From contig NW_022985388.1 in assembly GCF_010093625.1 (NCBI RefSeq), positions 186,001 through 250,000 of the forward strand: a stretch of DNA of 64,000 bases, in the 5' to 3' direction. Of the stretch, positions 21,917 through 32,169 are shown piece after piece (position 1 is the stretch's first letter; each line of letters begins with the position of its first letter). The stretch comes from Macroventuria anomochaeta. Its lineage: Eukaryota > Ascomycota > Dothideomycetes > Pleosporales > Didymellaceae. The notes below the pieces were generated by a model, which saw only the letters and a program-made list of their open reading frames with translations, had not been told where the DNA came from and made no database searches. The position numbers and the translations under genes were made by a program.

Positions 21917-24254
21917 CCTTCTCAGCTTTTCCTAGAGGTGACTGGTCCCAAATTATGGACATTACCTTTGGTTCGATTGACACCCGTCTCTCATAGCGTT
22001 CAGCGACTTGATTGTGTTCCCTTTGTCTCTGTATTTGATACCCCGTTTTGTGTTCCAGGTCCATCCAAGTCTTTGACCTCTTTCTAGATTATGTATCTGT
22101 CAGACCGCATCTCAAACACATATTCAGAACATACCTTATCATTACAGACCTTTGACGCTCCCCATGATCTCTCAAGTGAGCTCCTTTTCGGTTTCTAACC
22201 AGTACAGTCAACGCTTCTCAGTCACTTTCTTCGTTGAATCAAGATGCGAACCATGTGACACTTCTGCGCCTTGTTCGGGCGAGGCTTTGACGAACTGCAT
22301 GACCAAATTGAAACGCAAAGAGCAAGGGCAGCCCAGCAATTTAGACAAGGCATACTGGCATTCGCTTCACCCGCAGATCACAGCCTTGTTCATCCGAGAA
22401 ATGAACCCCCTATACCTATTTCCCCCCGATGAGAATTGTGAAAACATGGGATTTTGGTACTGACTGTAGCTCCCAAAATCTCGGATGTTTCCAAGTTCGA
22501 ACGTTCGTGGTGTTCAGTCGTTGCCTCAGGCATCATGTCAGATCCGGCGGAGATTATTGACCAACCTTTACGCGACCGAACGGTTTTGGCCCCACCATAG
22601 CCGCGAACCCCACATCGTTCCCGCATCAACCCTGCAGAGTGAAAGGCCTGAGTCAGACTTGCAGCAACTTGGTCTAACACCTTCTTTCCACGTTCAGACA
22701 GGGCTGCATTATCGCTTCCTGTGCAGTGGTCATTCGGGCCGTACCACCATAACATCTCCCTCTTCCAAGACATGTGAAGTCTGAGATGGTGACATAGAGA
22801 TTTGATAATCTTGAGGCTCTGCTTCGACGGCTCCAATAGCAGCTGCGCAGAAGACTCAGCTGACCAGATTAAACACGTCACTTCGAGTCTTAGCAATACG
22901 CAGGGTTTGGCTGAACCACTCCATGGCCGCGCACGTTGCTTCATATCGGCGATAAGCTGGTTCATCTGCGAAACGAATTACCGACGAGTAGGGTCAAGGC
23001 TGCTTATCTTGATTGAGAAGGCGTAAATCAGGATGACAGAATATCAGCCGTGACATCGGATAATCTGTACATGAAACTCAGCTGTGAGGCACACCAACAT
23101 GGACAGGGCGAATCGCAGCTGCACTTGCTGTCACGCGCCAACTCTGAGTGTACAAGTCACCGCGTATAATCCACGAGTATCGTCAGACACGCAGACTTAG
23201 CTTTCAGGATCCCGAAACAGTAAGCAGTGTACAGCACGGTAGGCGCGTTGGCGTTATGCAGCTGGACTGCGGGTCCGGACCAGTTATGGGTCCGGGCCGC
23301 AGCACGGTGTTCCTGCACGAGAACCGTGCGGCAAGCGACACATTCTATTCAATGGATAAAGGAATGTATCATTTGCCTTGCGCTTTGACTGTGATACATG
23401 GTCACTTTCAAGTTTAAGCGCACCTTGATGCCCAATCAAGCCATCAAGTGGTAAAGGGCGCCCCCGTACTCCCGTTGCTGCGACTTACCGAAGCAACATG
23501 CCAATTGCCTTTGTTCGACCCGAAATCGATACGTCGCCCTGCAGGTCCGTTCCAATCACAGAGGGCAAATAGATCAAGTGACACCCCAAGGCGAGTGCCT
23601 AGCTGCGCTTGCTCGTGACTTTTGCCTGCTTTGTCTGTCCCTAGAGATAACCAGGTTGCGAGTCTACAGCAAACGGTGAAACGTTGCATGCTTGGCGAAG
23701 TGATGAGAGGTTTATGCAAGGACTCTGGTTCTCAAACTTTGTGAGTCTCAAATTGTATCGAATGAGCTCATTTGCTCGAGAGGTAAGCCGGGTCGAAATC
23801 TCCACAGAGATCATGTCTGATGAGCTGGGCATAAGAGACGCATAACAAAAACAAGTGGCTTGATTGGTGACAACGTGGCGCTTAGTCGTCAGGCTAAGAC
23901 TTGCATGCATCTGGGGGCCGTTCAGCTCGTCTAGCCTGACCATGCAGGCTCGCATCATTGTGATAATAGTGTTGCAATTGACTTTAATTCTTAGTGCTGT
24001 ACAGTCGGTGCGTAACGTGCAATAATTGTTGTGTTCGAAATTGGCAGGAACTGAGTCATCGCGGCGCTAAATACACGTACTGTAGAGTGACCTACGAACC
24101 CTTCTTTAAGACCCAGAGTTTCGCGTGACATCTTACAAGAACAATTTGTCCAGCCTCGCTGAACAAAATACTGCAGCCTTGAGAAAATGATGGCTGGGAA
24201 CAAACACATTTGAGTTGCTTCAATTTCCATCAGCATTCGATGTGAAGTAGCCCA
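21917..24254. other. Spacer at the centre of the inverted module
   Basis: This is 2.3 kb between two convergent coiled-coil genes. The longest open frame (22390-22965, minus, 191 codons) has no recognisable domain and no paralogue in the window. GC-rich inverted repeats occur around 23268-23340 (for example GTCCGGACC and GCACGGT..ACCGTGC). No transposon signature is visible. Confidence 0.4.
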
Positions 24255-26558
24255 TCAGTCTCTCCACTTTCTCCCTATGTCGTAATTTGTATCGCGGCTT
24301 CCGAAAACGTGGGAGGCACTGTGGGTGCGACTATGATGACGGAAATTCGAAAGGATATCGCTCAATCGTTCACGGCGCCCTTGTGCTAGTTTCTCTTCTC
24401 CGTACTCGGACTTTGGTCTCGATGTTTGCTTGATGTTGATCATAGCCAACTGAGACCACGGGCTTTTGCAAGACAGATTGCCCAGTGTTTGATTGCGTTT
24501 TTCTTGCAGCTGCGCAGTTGCCGTTTGCGGCTGACCATCTGAGAGTTCGATGTTGTTTGGCTTCGCTAAGCCTTCATCCGCATCTGTGGTCACAATGGTG
24601 GGAATATCGATTCCCGAGGAAGACTTTGGTTGTGCCTGCTGGTCGAGAAGACGATCTTCTAGCTGCTGATGACGCTGGCATAAGATATCACGCGTAGTAT
24701 CCCTCTTGTGCCCAATACTACGATCAAAAGCATCTTCCGCCTTGCACTCATCTTCTGGTTTTGTCTTGTCTGGCAAACCTTGCGTTACGCCATCCTGCTC
24801 TAAATGCTGACTGCTCTCTGCATCAGATTTTGGGTGCTGTTTGCCGACCAGATTCACTGAATACTCTTCGTTACGGTTTGAGGTACTCGCGCTGAATACG
24901 TGGGCGCCAGTCAAATTGGCGTGGCTAGCCAGCGCCGAGGAAGGGTGCAGAGGGCTCGATAATCTCGTCGGTGACGGCAACAACATTGATCTAGGTTGTG
25001 TGATGTTCGATCCACCGTGATTTTTCACAGCCAGGTGGTGGGGGGTACCTAAGAGATGAGGTTGGTATCCCTCGAACTCCGTGAACGGCATTGAGCTTTC
25101 GTCAACACCTGACTCGTGAGACGTAGCGCGTGTCAATATGTTGCCGTCACCGTCGCCATCACCGTCATCATCGTCAAACTGCGTCTCGTATTCGCTTGCA
25201 TTGTCGATATCCCAGTAGTGAGAGGCTCTTTCTTCCCAGGTCTCGTCGATGGGACTCTCCAACCCGTGGTGTACGAGTATGTTTCGGTACATCGTCCTTT
25301 GTAGCGGGTCTTCTTTGAGCCTTGCGAAAAGCCATGCTCGCAAACGATTCTTGATCTCTGGGTCGTTGGAAAGCATCGGAAGTGCGGTTTCAGTGAGCGC
25401 TTTGTCCATGAAAATTGATGGCGTGGGTGCAGCATTTGCAGAGTGAATTGGATCCGAACAGCGTCTGGGTATAGCAAGGCCAATTTGCATTTCACGAAAC
25501 ATAGCCTTGTGCTCAAGCCGCTGGGCCTCAACCTCGTGACAAGATATTTGTTGTAACATATCAAAGTATGGTCTCTCCTCAATCTCATCCATCATATCCC
25601 GTGTAGAGATTCCAGGTATTTCGTCTGCCAGAACATAATCGTCGTCCATTCTGTGTATTTGGTCCGCGCGCGATTGTCGTAATGAGGCGAAAGTCCTTCG
25701 AAGTATTTCAAGCTCTGCCGTTACAATGTCATGGTCCCGGTCGTCTGAGCTCTGCGGTGTGCAAGGCTCTGGGTAAGGAGGTTGTAATACCACATGTGGT
25801 GGTGGTGGTGGCGCCGGTGGAGGAGGAGAACTAGGTGCTGACAGCAATCGAGCCACTTGTAAGTCTATCGTGGCCGGATGAAAAGACGTTTCTGGTGGCG
25901 ATGATGGTGGCAGTAAATGCTCAAGTAGGAGGTCATTTAGATTTTTCGTAGACGCCAATTCGGCATGGGGAGGCGAAGGCACTGGCGGTGCCGTAGGCGA
26001 TAAAAGCTCCGGAGAGACAGTCATAGTATGCTTGACTTCTTGCTCATCGTCGCCACACGGGTCCAGGTTGCTTTCAGGTAAGGCCTCTTCGAGAGCATCC
26101 AGCAGTTCAAACTGATAAAAATCATTTTCCTTGTCCATGAACGTCCATTCAGCGCCGGCTAGGTTGCGTTCTGCTTGTAAAAACTCCTCTTCTAAGGCTC
26201 CAAGCTCGTTGCGTATCCTTTCCACTTTGTTGTAAGCATCGAACAGCGATTTGGGCAACTCCATGGGGACCTTATTGTGGACATCGTTGATGAAACTGCG
26301 TAGACTGCTCATGAATGTAGCCTCTGTATCGCCGGCCTCCACACGTTTCTTGCGTACCCTACTACCAAATGTTCGTATCCTCTCGCGTTCTATGACCAGC
26401 CCTTCTCTGGATTTGGCAAGCTTTTCTTGCATGTCCATGACATGTTGAAGCGCGTTTCGAACATCCTCAAGACTGTAGCTGGATTTTGCAGGATGTAACT
26501 TCCCGAGACGAGGCTGTTGCCGTGCTGTGTCGTTGTTGAGAAGAGCATGGTCCGACAT
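24255..26558 (-). CDS. Coiled-coil protein with proline-rich segment (paralogue 2)
   Basis: One uninterrupted frame of 767 residues starts MSDHALLNNDTARQQ. Residues of about 30-160 form a charged helical coiled coil (SREGLVIERERIRTF, VRKKRVEAGDTEATF, then AEWTFMDKENDFYQFELLDA). A proline-rich stretch (SPPPPAPPPPPHVV) follows, and then a block with NRLRAWLFARLKEDPLQR and a HYWDID ending at about 420-475. The C-terminal third is polar and looks disordered. The coiled coil and the WL..LQR..YW block align with the protein at 20145-21916, but the proline tract lies after the coiled coil here and before it there. It is divergent from the DUF6590 gene at 27336. No known domain is recognised. Confidence 0.8.
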   Translation of the reverse strand: MSDHALLNNDTARQQPRLGKLHPAKSSYSLEDVRNALQHVMDMQEKLAKSREGLVIERERIRTFGSRVRKKRVEAGDTEATFMSSLRSFINDVHNKVPMELPKSLFDAYNKVERIRNELGALEEEFLQAERNLAGAEWTFMDKENDFYQFELLDALEEALPESNLDPCGDDEQEVKHTMTVSPELLSPTAPPVPSPPHAELASTKNLNDLLLEHLLPPSSPPETSFHPATIDLQVARLLSAPSSPPPPAPPPPPHVVLQPPYPEPCTPQSSDDRDHDIVTAELEILRRTFASLRQSRADQIHRMDDDYVLADEIPGISTRDMMDEIEERPYFDMLQQISCHEVEAQRLEHKAMFREMQIGLAIPRRCSDPIHSANAAPTPSIFMDKALTETALPMLSNDPEIKNRLRAWLFARLKEDPLQRTMYRNILVHHGLESPIDETWEERASHYWDIDNASEYETQFDDDDGDGDGDGNILTRATSHESGVDESSMPFTEFEGYQPHLLGTPHHLAVKNHGGSNITQPRSMLLPSPTRLSSPLHPSSALASHANLTGAHVFSASTSNRNEEYSVNLVGKQHPKSDAESSQHLEQDGVTQGLPDKTKPEDECKAEDAFDRSIGHKRDTTRDILCQRHQQLEDRLLDQQAQPKSSSGIDIPTIVTTDADEGLAKPNNIELSDGQPQTATAQLQEKRNQTLGNLSCKSPWSQLAMINIKQTSRPKSEYGEEKLAQGRRERLSDILSNFRHHSRTHSASHVFGSRDTNYDIGRKWRD

Positions 26559-27335
26559 CGCCAGAAGAGTATTCTGATGGACCGATGGTCGAGCTGCTCA
26601 TCTTCACAGGAGAATAGTCCACTGCGGCCACAGGATAGTTTCAAGCAAGGACCTGGAACGTTAAATAGACTGAGGTGATAGGTGTTTAGCTGAGAAGCCT
26701 TGGGAACCTTAACGAGGCTGCTAGAGCAAGTTCATCTCCGACCAAAGGTAATGTCCACACGTGTTCTAGTCCGAGAGGCAGATGTAAGACAACACTGTCA
26801 ACAGGTAAGTTGTGCTTTTGTGCAGGATAGTGCGTGACAAGTTCATGACCAGAGCGGAGCTAGATGATGCATGGCTGTCTCAAGCAATCATAACGGCAGA
26901 AGTATACAGCCACCCTCGCGAATCCATCCTTGCAATCGCACCGATGGGCGTACAAGAGTCATTGAGAAATGTCGGCTGACTCGGTAACCAAGCCACTGGA
27001 AACGCGGCACGGCGCGTTGCCTTGTTTGAATTAGGCATTCCCCTTGTCTTAGCGTCGCACCAAGCTAAGACACGCCTTGTCCCACCTTGCATGCTCCCAT
27101 GCGCGTTCAGTTGTGCCGCGATTGGCACATGGCACACATACAGCACTGCCAGTCCTCCAGAGAAGCGGAGAAGCTGCTTGACAAACATGAAGCTGCATGA
27201 GATATGGCGCGCACCCCGCCATCTCGAGGGTGAATCACGATCGAGAGCAGAGCCTCATCTCGGCAATGTGGAGAGATATAAGAGGACAGTCGATCACAGG
27301 GCCAGCACATGTGATATTGAATACTGTACCTTAGA
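26559..27335. promoter_or_regulatory. Shared divergent promoter, coiled-coil protein 2 / DUF6590 copy C
   Basis: Seven hundred and seventy-seven bases separate the start codons of the minus-strand coiled-coil gene and the plus-strand DUF6590 gene. A sequence GAGATATAAGAGG at about 27272 could be a TATA element for the plus gene. No gene is seen in between. Confidence 0.45.
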
Positions 27336-28395
27336 ATGTCCAACAACCAGCCACAGTGGACCTGGAGTCCAGAGCACAACGACCACTACTATGTTTCGCA
27401 AGACAGTAATGGTAAGCCTGGGTCGAGCTTTCAAGCGTCAGTGGGCATGCTGACCAGAGTTTGCGTAGGACAGTACATCTACACGTGGGCTTCGAGTGTC
27501 TCTGCAGCTCCTCCAGCCTCAGCTCCTCAAGCAGCAGCATCGCAAATTGCAACCCCTCAAGCCGCGCCTTCGGTCGCTCGAACAGATTCTGTAGCAGACG
27601 GAGATATCAGTCCGCCTGCACCCGGTATGATGAAGATCATAGACCCATGTATCGACGACTGCTAAATGGTACATTTCAGTGCCGTGGGAAACCAGGGCAA
27701 CCCTGCGGAACTTTATCGCTGGCACGCCGGACAAGGGCTGGTATGATGGTCTCGATCAAAGTGAGCTCATCCTGGAATCGGGTCACCCAATACTAATGCA
27801 TTAAGGCTATCGTATGCGCACCGGAGCCGAGGCTCGGCAGTTCTTCAAAAAAGGAAGAGTGTTCGCCACACTGTACACAGAACCTACGGGCGAGACTGCA
27901 CAGCCGGATCCCTGGAATGATGCCTACACTACAGTAAAGTTTGGGCAGTCAGTGTACACTCAGATCAGACGCTTTGTCGTTGTTTCTGTTCGGAAAAACT
28001 TTGTCTACGCTCTGTGAGTAAGCCTCGTCGCTGAACATGTCTCGAGCACCGGACTGACAACGCATAGCGCCATTGCCACATATGGAGGACGCGGCACCCT
28101 GAAGCGCGGCTGCAATCCTGGCGAACATGCAGTCATCTTCAACTCGAACGTTGATCCGAACGCTTGTTATCTTCCGGGTGAATACGAGAAAGGTCTGTAC
28201 AAGGACCCTATCGAAGTCACCCCACCGTACCCAGCAGATGACAGTTCGTATCTGACATCGGCGTCCCGCATTCGATTCGGCAAGGCGTACGCTATCGAGT
28301 GGAACGTCAAGGTGAAGGATATTGGTACGGTGGTGAGCTCGGACATGCCCAAGCTTCTTCGGTACTACGAAGACGAGGATCGTGAGGTACAGTAG
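27336..28395 (+). CDS. DUF6590 domain protein (copy C, intact, five exons)
   Basis: Exons 27336-27411, 27469-27624, 27680-27760, 27806-28013 and 28068-28395 have introns of 45-57 bases, and all phases close to give 282 residues. The start MSNNQPQWTWSPEHNDHYYV carries the family's WxWS..YY motif. A short Ala/Pro/Gln linker leads to FIAGTPDKGWYDGLDQ, then YRMRTGAEARQFFKKGRVFA, QIRRFVVVSVRKNFVYAL, AIATYGGRGTLKRGC and IEWNVKVKDIGTV. This is the cleanest copy in the window and serves as reference for reading the others. There is no signal peptide, membrane segment or known catalytic motif; cytosolic or nuclear location is inferred. Function is unknown. Confidence 0.88.
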
Positions 28396-29159
28396 AGGGA
28401 CCGTCAGGCTCGTATACGTTTTCATATCAGACTGATACAACGTTCCATCTCTAAAACGTTTGCTTTACGCGTAACATATTAACGGCCGCCCTACGCTCTA
28501 CTCGTAGTTATCGACAACTACGTGCAGCTTTTCCATAGGTTCGCCTATCTTCTTGTCAGAGTATCTGAGTTATGTTTCTTACGTAAATACGTCATATAGC
28601 TCAAATTATAACTTTCAATCATGTCCTTTCTAGAAACCCTGAGTTGACATGCGAACTCGCGCGGTACTGCCCAAGATTCCGTTGCAAGACACGTTCATAC
28701 GCGCGAAAGTGTTTATTGAGAAAGACGCATGATTGTGGTAGCTGTTGATAGCTAATAGGGCAAACATAGTAAATCTTCAGAACAGGCGATGAGGAACAGG
28801 GAGCAAACGAAAGCTGGGAACCAGATTAACATTGTTGAAGTGAGAGCAGATGTGCAGATCTTCGATGGCTTGCGGTTCGCGAGGAAAGCACGGACAGCCC
28901 CGCAGTCTAGCGCCCCACCTCATGCACATCCCTACGCACCGGACGCAGAAACAAACATGTCAGATCGAGATTGGTCAATCATCAACTTGAATATCACGTT
29001 TTTCTCAGCCTTGTGCCTTCTGCTCGCAAGAACACTGCCTCTTATGGAGAGGCACTGCCACCATGGAGCTGAGTATTGACTGCACAACACTTAAATGCCC
29101 AACCCACCCTGAGCATTCTCAGCCCGGTGTTTATCTCGAACCAGAGAACCCTCCCAAGA
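28396..29159. other. Intergenic between two DUF6590 genes
   Basis: This is AT-richer sequence with no accepted gene. A 96-codon open frame at 28789-29079 has no family resemblance and overlaps the likely promoter of the next gene. Confidence 0.4.
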
Positions 29160-31136
29160 ATGTCGTCAAGTCAAAGCTCGCAGTGGACATGGTCAGATGA
29201 CCATCAACGATACTACAGATGCGTTCACAGCGATGAAGCAAATCAACCGATCTTCGAGTGGACCCCAGAGTATACAGACTCAACTGAAAATGCAAGAAGT
29301 TCTAGGTCTGTCCACATGTGTCATCTTGTATTACCCAGCTAATAGCATGTCATAGAGCAAGAGGCAAACAACCTGCGCAGCCGAACCCTGAGCAACCTTT
29401 CCCACCGCCAGAGGATACAGAGTCCGGTCCTCCTCCGCATGGCTCTTCTGAAAAAGAGCGATACGTCCGTCATGCTGATATCGGACAACAACTTCCTACG
29501 GAACCAAATTATAGTCAGAACTTGCCGTCCGCTTCTGAAGGTGAAGGGATCAGAAATGGTGCCGGTGAAGTAACAAGGACCAAGCAGCCTCGTGGTGGTG
29601 CGGCACCGCCCCCACCTTACAAACCTGCCTCTGCATCGATATCTTCATCAAGCTCGAGCACGCAAGAACGCGACGTTGTTGTCCCCACAACGACTTCTCT
29701 TCGACCCGGTTCATCCTCATCCTCAGATTGGATATGGAGCCCAGTATATCAGAGGTACTACCGTATGATCACAGATGATCACAAAGGTAAAATAGTACTA
29801 CAAAAAATGCATTAGGTTCCTTGCTAATGTCACAGGCGAAACTCGGTATGAATGGGCCCAGGAAGCTCAAGGGTCTCAAGATTCAGGCAAGACTAATTCG
29901 GCACAACAACTGGGGGATCTCAACATAGCCCGTTCAGGTGAGTCGTGATAAATATGGATGGTTGTTTACATTAGCTTATCGAGGTCAGCCTCCTTTGACA
30001 CGATTGTCGACCCTAATATGGCTCCTTCAGGTGAGTCGTGAAAAGGAAGGATATTATGTGCATTAGCTTATCGAGGTCAGCTCCTCTCGACATCAGGAGG
30101 TCGCTGCGCTTCACAGGAACACCGGATAAAGGGTGGTATGAACCACTCGACAGCAGTAAGCCTAGCGATGCTGCATACATTGGCCAGACAAAACTTACTA
30201 AGCACTCCAAGGTTATCGGGTACGAACTAGAAGAGAAGCACATGACTTCTTCAAGACAGGGCGTGTATTCGCCATGTTGTGGGCCGAAGCAGCAAACGAG
30301 ACAGCACTCCGCAACAGTGCTGTGACAGACAATACTGCTATTACTATAGGAAGATTTGGAGAGAGAGTTTTTTCGCAGATAAGACGATTCGTTGTCGTTC
30401 GAGTGAACAGGCAATCGCACTATGTCCATGCATGGTAAGTGCCAACCGATAGCATAATTGCCCACCGTCGTTAATGAGTCCTAGCGCGATCTCTACATAT
30501 GGTGGCAGAGGGGCTACTAAATGGGGCGTCAGGGCCTCAGAACACGCCATTGTCTACCTCAACGGAAGCCAACCAGCACCATACCCTGGAGAACATGAAC
30601 GGGGCCTGACCAAGGACCCTCTCAGAGTTGACCCAACAGACCCGAAAGAGAAAATGGATCCTGCCTCCAGGGTGCGACTCGGCAAAATCTACTCGATCGA
30701 GTGGAATGTCAAAGTGAGAGATATCGGCATGATTGCTGCAACAGATAGGTCGCGACTCATGAAGTACTTCAAGGAGGAGCAGAGTGAGGGATTCGAACCT
30801 GATAACGAGTTTGAGGATGAACCAACCATCGAGCCACAGGAGGCATATCGACAGCCGGGCAAGTACACTCAACACTTCGATTACTTCCCCGCCACGATGC
30901 AACCATTCTCGTCCGCTTCGACTCAGGCTCAATATCCTCAAGGGTCGTCACCATATTCGACACAGGCTCAACCCTCCTACGATGAACCTGAATGGTACTT
31001 CCCCGCCACGATGCAACCATTCTCGTCCGCTTCGACTCAGGCTCAATATCCTCGAAGGTCGTCACCATATTCGACACAGGCTCAACCCTCCTACGATGAA
31101 CCTGAATGGAAGTACAGAGAAAAACCTCAGAAGTAG
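29160..31136 (+). CDS. DUF6590 domain protein (copy D, enlarged, seven exons)
   Basis: Exons 29160-29305, 29356-29786, 29836-29937, 29989-30030, 30081-30155, 30212-30434 and 30485-31136 all close in phase, 556 residues. The N-terminal WxWS motif occurs twice: QWTWSDDHQRYYR at the start and DWIWSPVYQRYYR near residue 180, so the N-terminal module seems duplicated, with a disordered Ser/Pro linker between. The 42-base exon 4 and its bordering introns arose by local duplication. The core then follows: RFTGTPDKGWYEPLD, YRVRTRREAHDFFKTGRVFA, QIRRFVVVRVNRQSHYVHAW, AISTYGGRGATKWGV and IEWNVKVRDIGMI. After the domain there is a Gln/Ser/Pro-rich tail with two copies of a 38-residue repeat. All family landmarks are kept, so it is probably functional. 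Confidence 0.85.
29938..30080 (+). repeat. Tandem exon-intron duplication in DUF6590 copy D
   Basis: Introns 29938-29988 and 30031-30080 both begin gtgagtcgtga and both end cattagcttatcgaggtcag. The 93-base spacing contains the 42-base exon 4, whose first bases (CTCCTTTGACA) resemble those of exon 5 (CTCCTCTCGACA). The duplication inserted one phase-1/phase-1 exon and kept the frame. Confidence 0.85.
30882..31109 (+). repeat. 114-base coding tandem duplication
   Basis: Two adjacent units of 114 bases (38 codons), starting at 30882 and 30996, are nearly identical. Both begin YFPATMQPFSSASTQ and end PSYDEPEW. The main difference is QG versus RR in mid-unit. The near identity points to a recent event. 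Confidence 0.92.
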
Positions 31137-32169
31137 AGACATTCAACACTTCGAATGGGGTCAAGTAAAAGCGATCGGACAGTGGTGAGGGCACCAAACT
31201 GCGTCCCTATGAGCGTTCATGACCAGTCACAGAGCAACAACAGCGTTGGAAGAAGTAGCAGGCCATACATGACTTGCACATCTCAGAACAACGATCTTGG
31301 GTGAGGCTCACCATTAAGCCCCTCTACGAATGGAATACTGATTCATGAACAATAGTGGAAGTGAGTTGCAGTCACTCGTTGGCGAGGAGGCTAAGAAGGG
31401 AAAGACAGGGAGATGGTACAGACTAAGGAACCGTGGATTGGGCGAATTTGATTCCCTCCAAGGCTTCGGATACCCACCACGCTATGCGGTGACAATGCTA
31501 TTGGCAGTTAATTTGGCACGGCAAGAAAGGAGGAATACCTTCCGGATAGGAACTTATAAGGGCAGGAAGGGTGAGCTTGTACAATCGAGCGGATTGACAC
31601 AACTGGAGCCACCAGTTCGGATAAATGCCGAAGAATGAAAGACGTAGCGGAGACACATCAGGCGAGTATGGACAAGGCAGCAGCTTTAAATTCTCCCAAG
31701 CTTCAGATGCACCGCGCGTAATGCCAAGACAATGTCGTTGGGACTATCTTGCAAGATAACAATGGCTCTCAAAAGGATTCTACGTCCCGGCCTGCCTCAC
31801 CTGGTAAACATGGCCCAGAGTCTACTCGGCCCCTCATACTTATATTCGACAGTTCCTTTAGCTACAGCCGGCGCAATCGAGGCGACGGTTGTACCACCTG
31901 GTACTATTCTTTCGTGTTTGGATTGATCTTTCCCATTGGTAACTGTAGCGGTGTGAACCGCTGTAGAATACTAATAGCTACGGTAAACGATAACGTAGGA
32001 CTATCGGGTCGATGGAATACTGTGCTGGATTGCTATCTAGCTAGGAGGAGACGACTATATACCTGACCTGTAACACACTAGTCCAAGGTAGTGGTCAGGG
32101 GTATAGTCAGACACTGTACGGACCAACCGATACCGCAACAGTAACTGGTGATCGTTGGTTCCGTTGAAG
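31137..32169. other. Intergenic / degraded sequence upstream of the DUF6590 pseudogene
   Basis: Short plus-strand open frames (31345-31638 and 31749-32066) lack recognisable content; the first exon expected for a DUF6590 copy was not found. A small inverted repeat (AGCGGTGTGAACCGCT at about 31950) sits in a stretch of different composition at about 31845-32090. That stretch might be a short inserted element, but no terminal repeats could be defined. Confidence 0.3.

Noticed and set aside
22390..22965. A 191-codon minus-strand frame between the two coiled-coil genes
   Set aside because: No family, no paralogue elsewhere in the window, no good codon bias and no supporting introns; kept only as spacer.
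23268..23340. GC-rich inverted repeats considered as a tRNA or structured RNA
   Set aside because: No cloverleaf, TPsiC-like GTTCRA box or anticodon stem can be assembled; left as unexplained inverted repeats.
28789..29079. A 96-codon plus frame between DUF6590 copies C and D
   Set aside because: It ends close to the start of copy D and looks like promoter sequence; no motif is present.
31845..32090. Possible short inserted transposable element
   Set aside because: Only a small internal palindrome is visible; no terminal inverted repeats or target-site duplication could be identified by eye.
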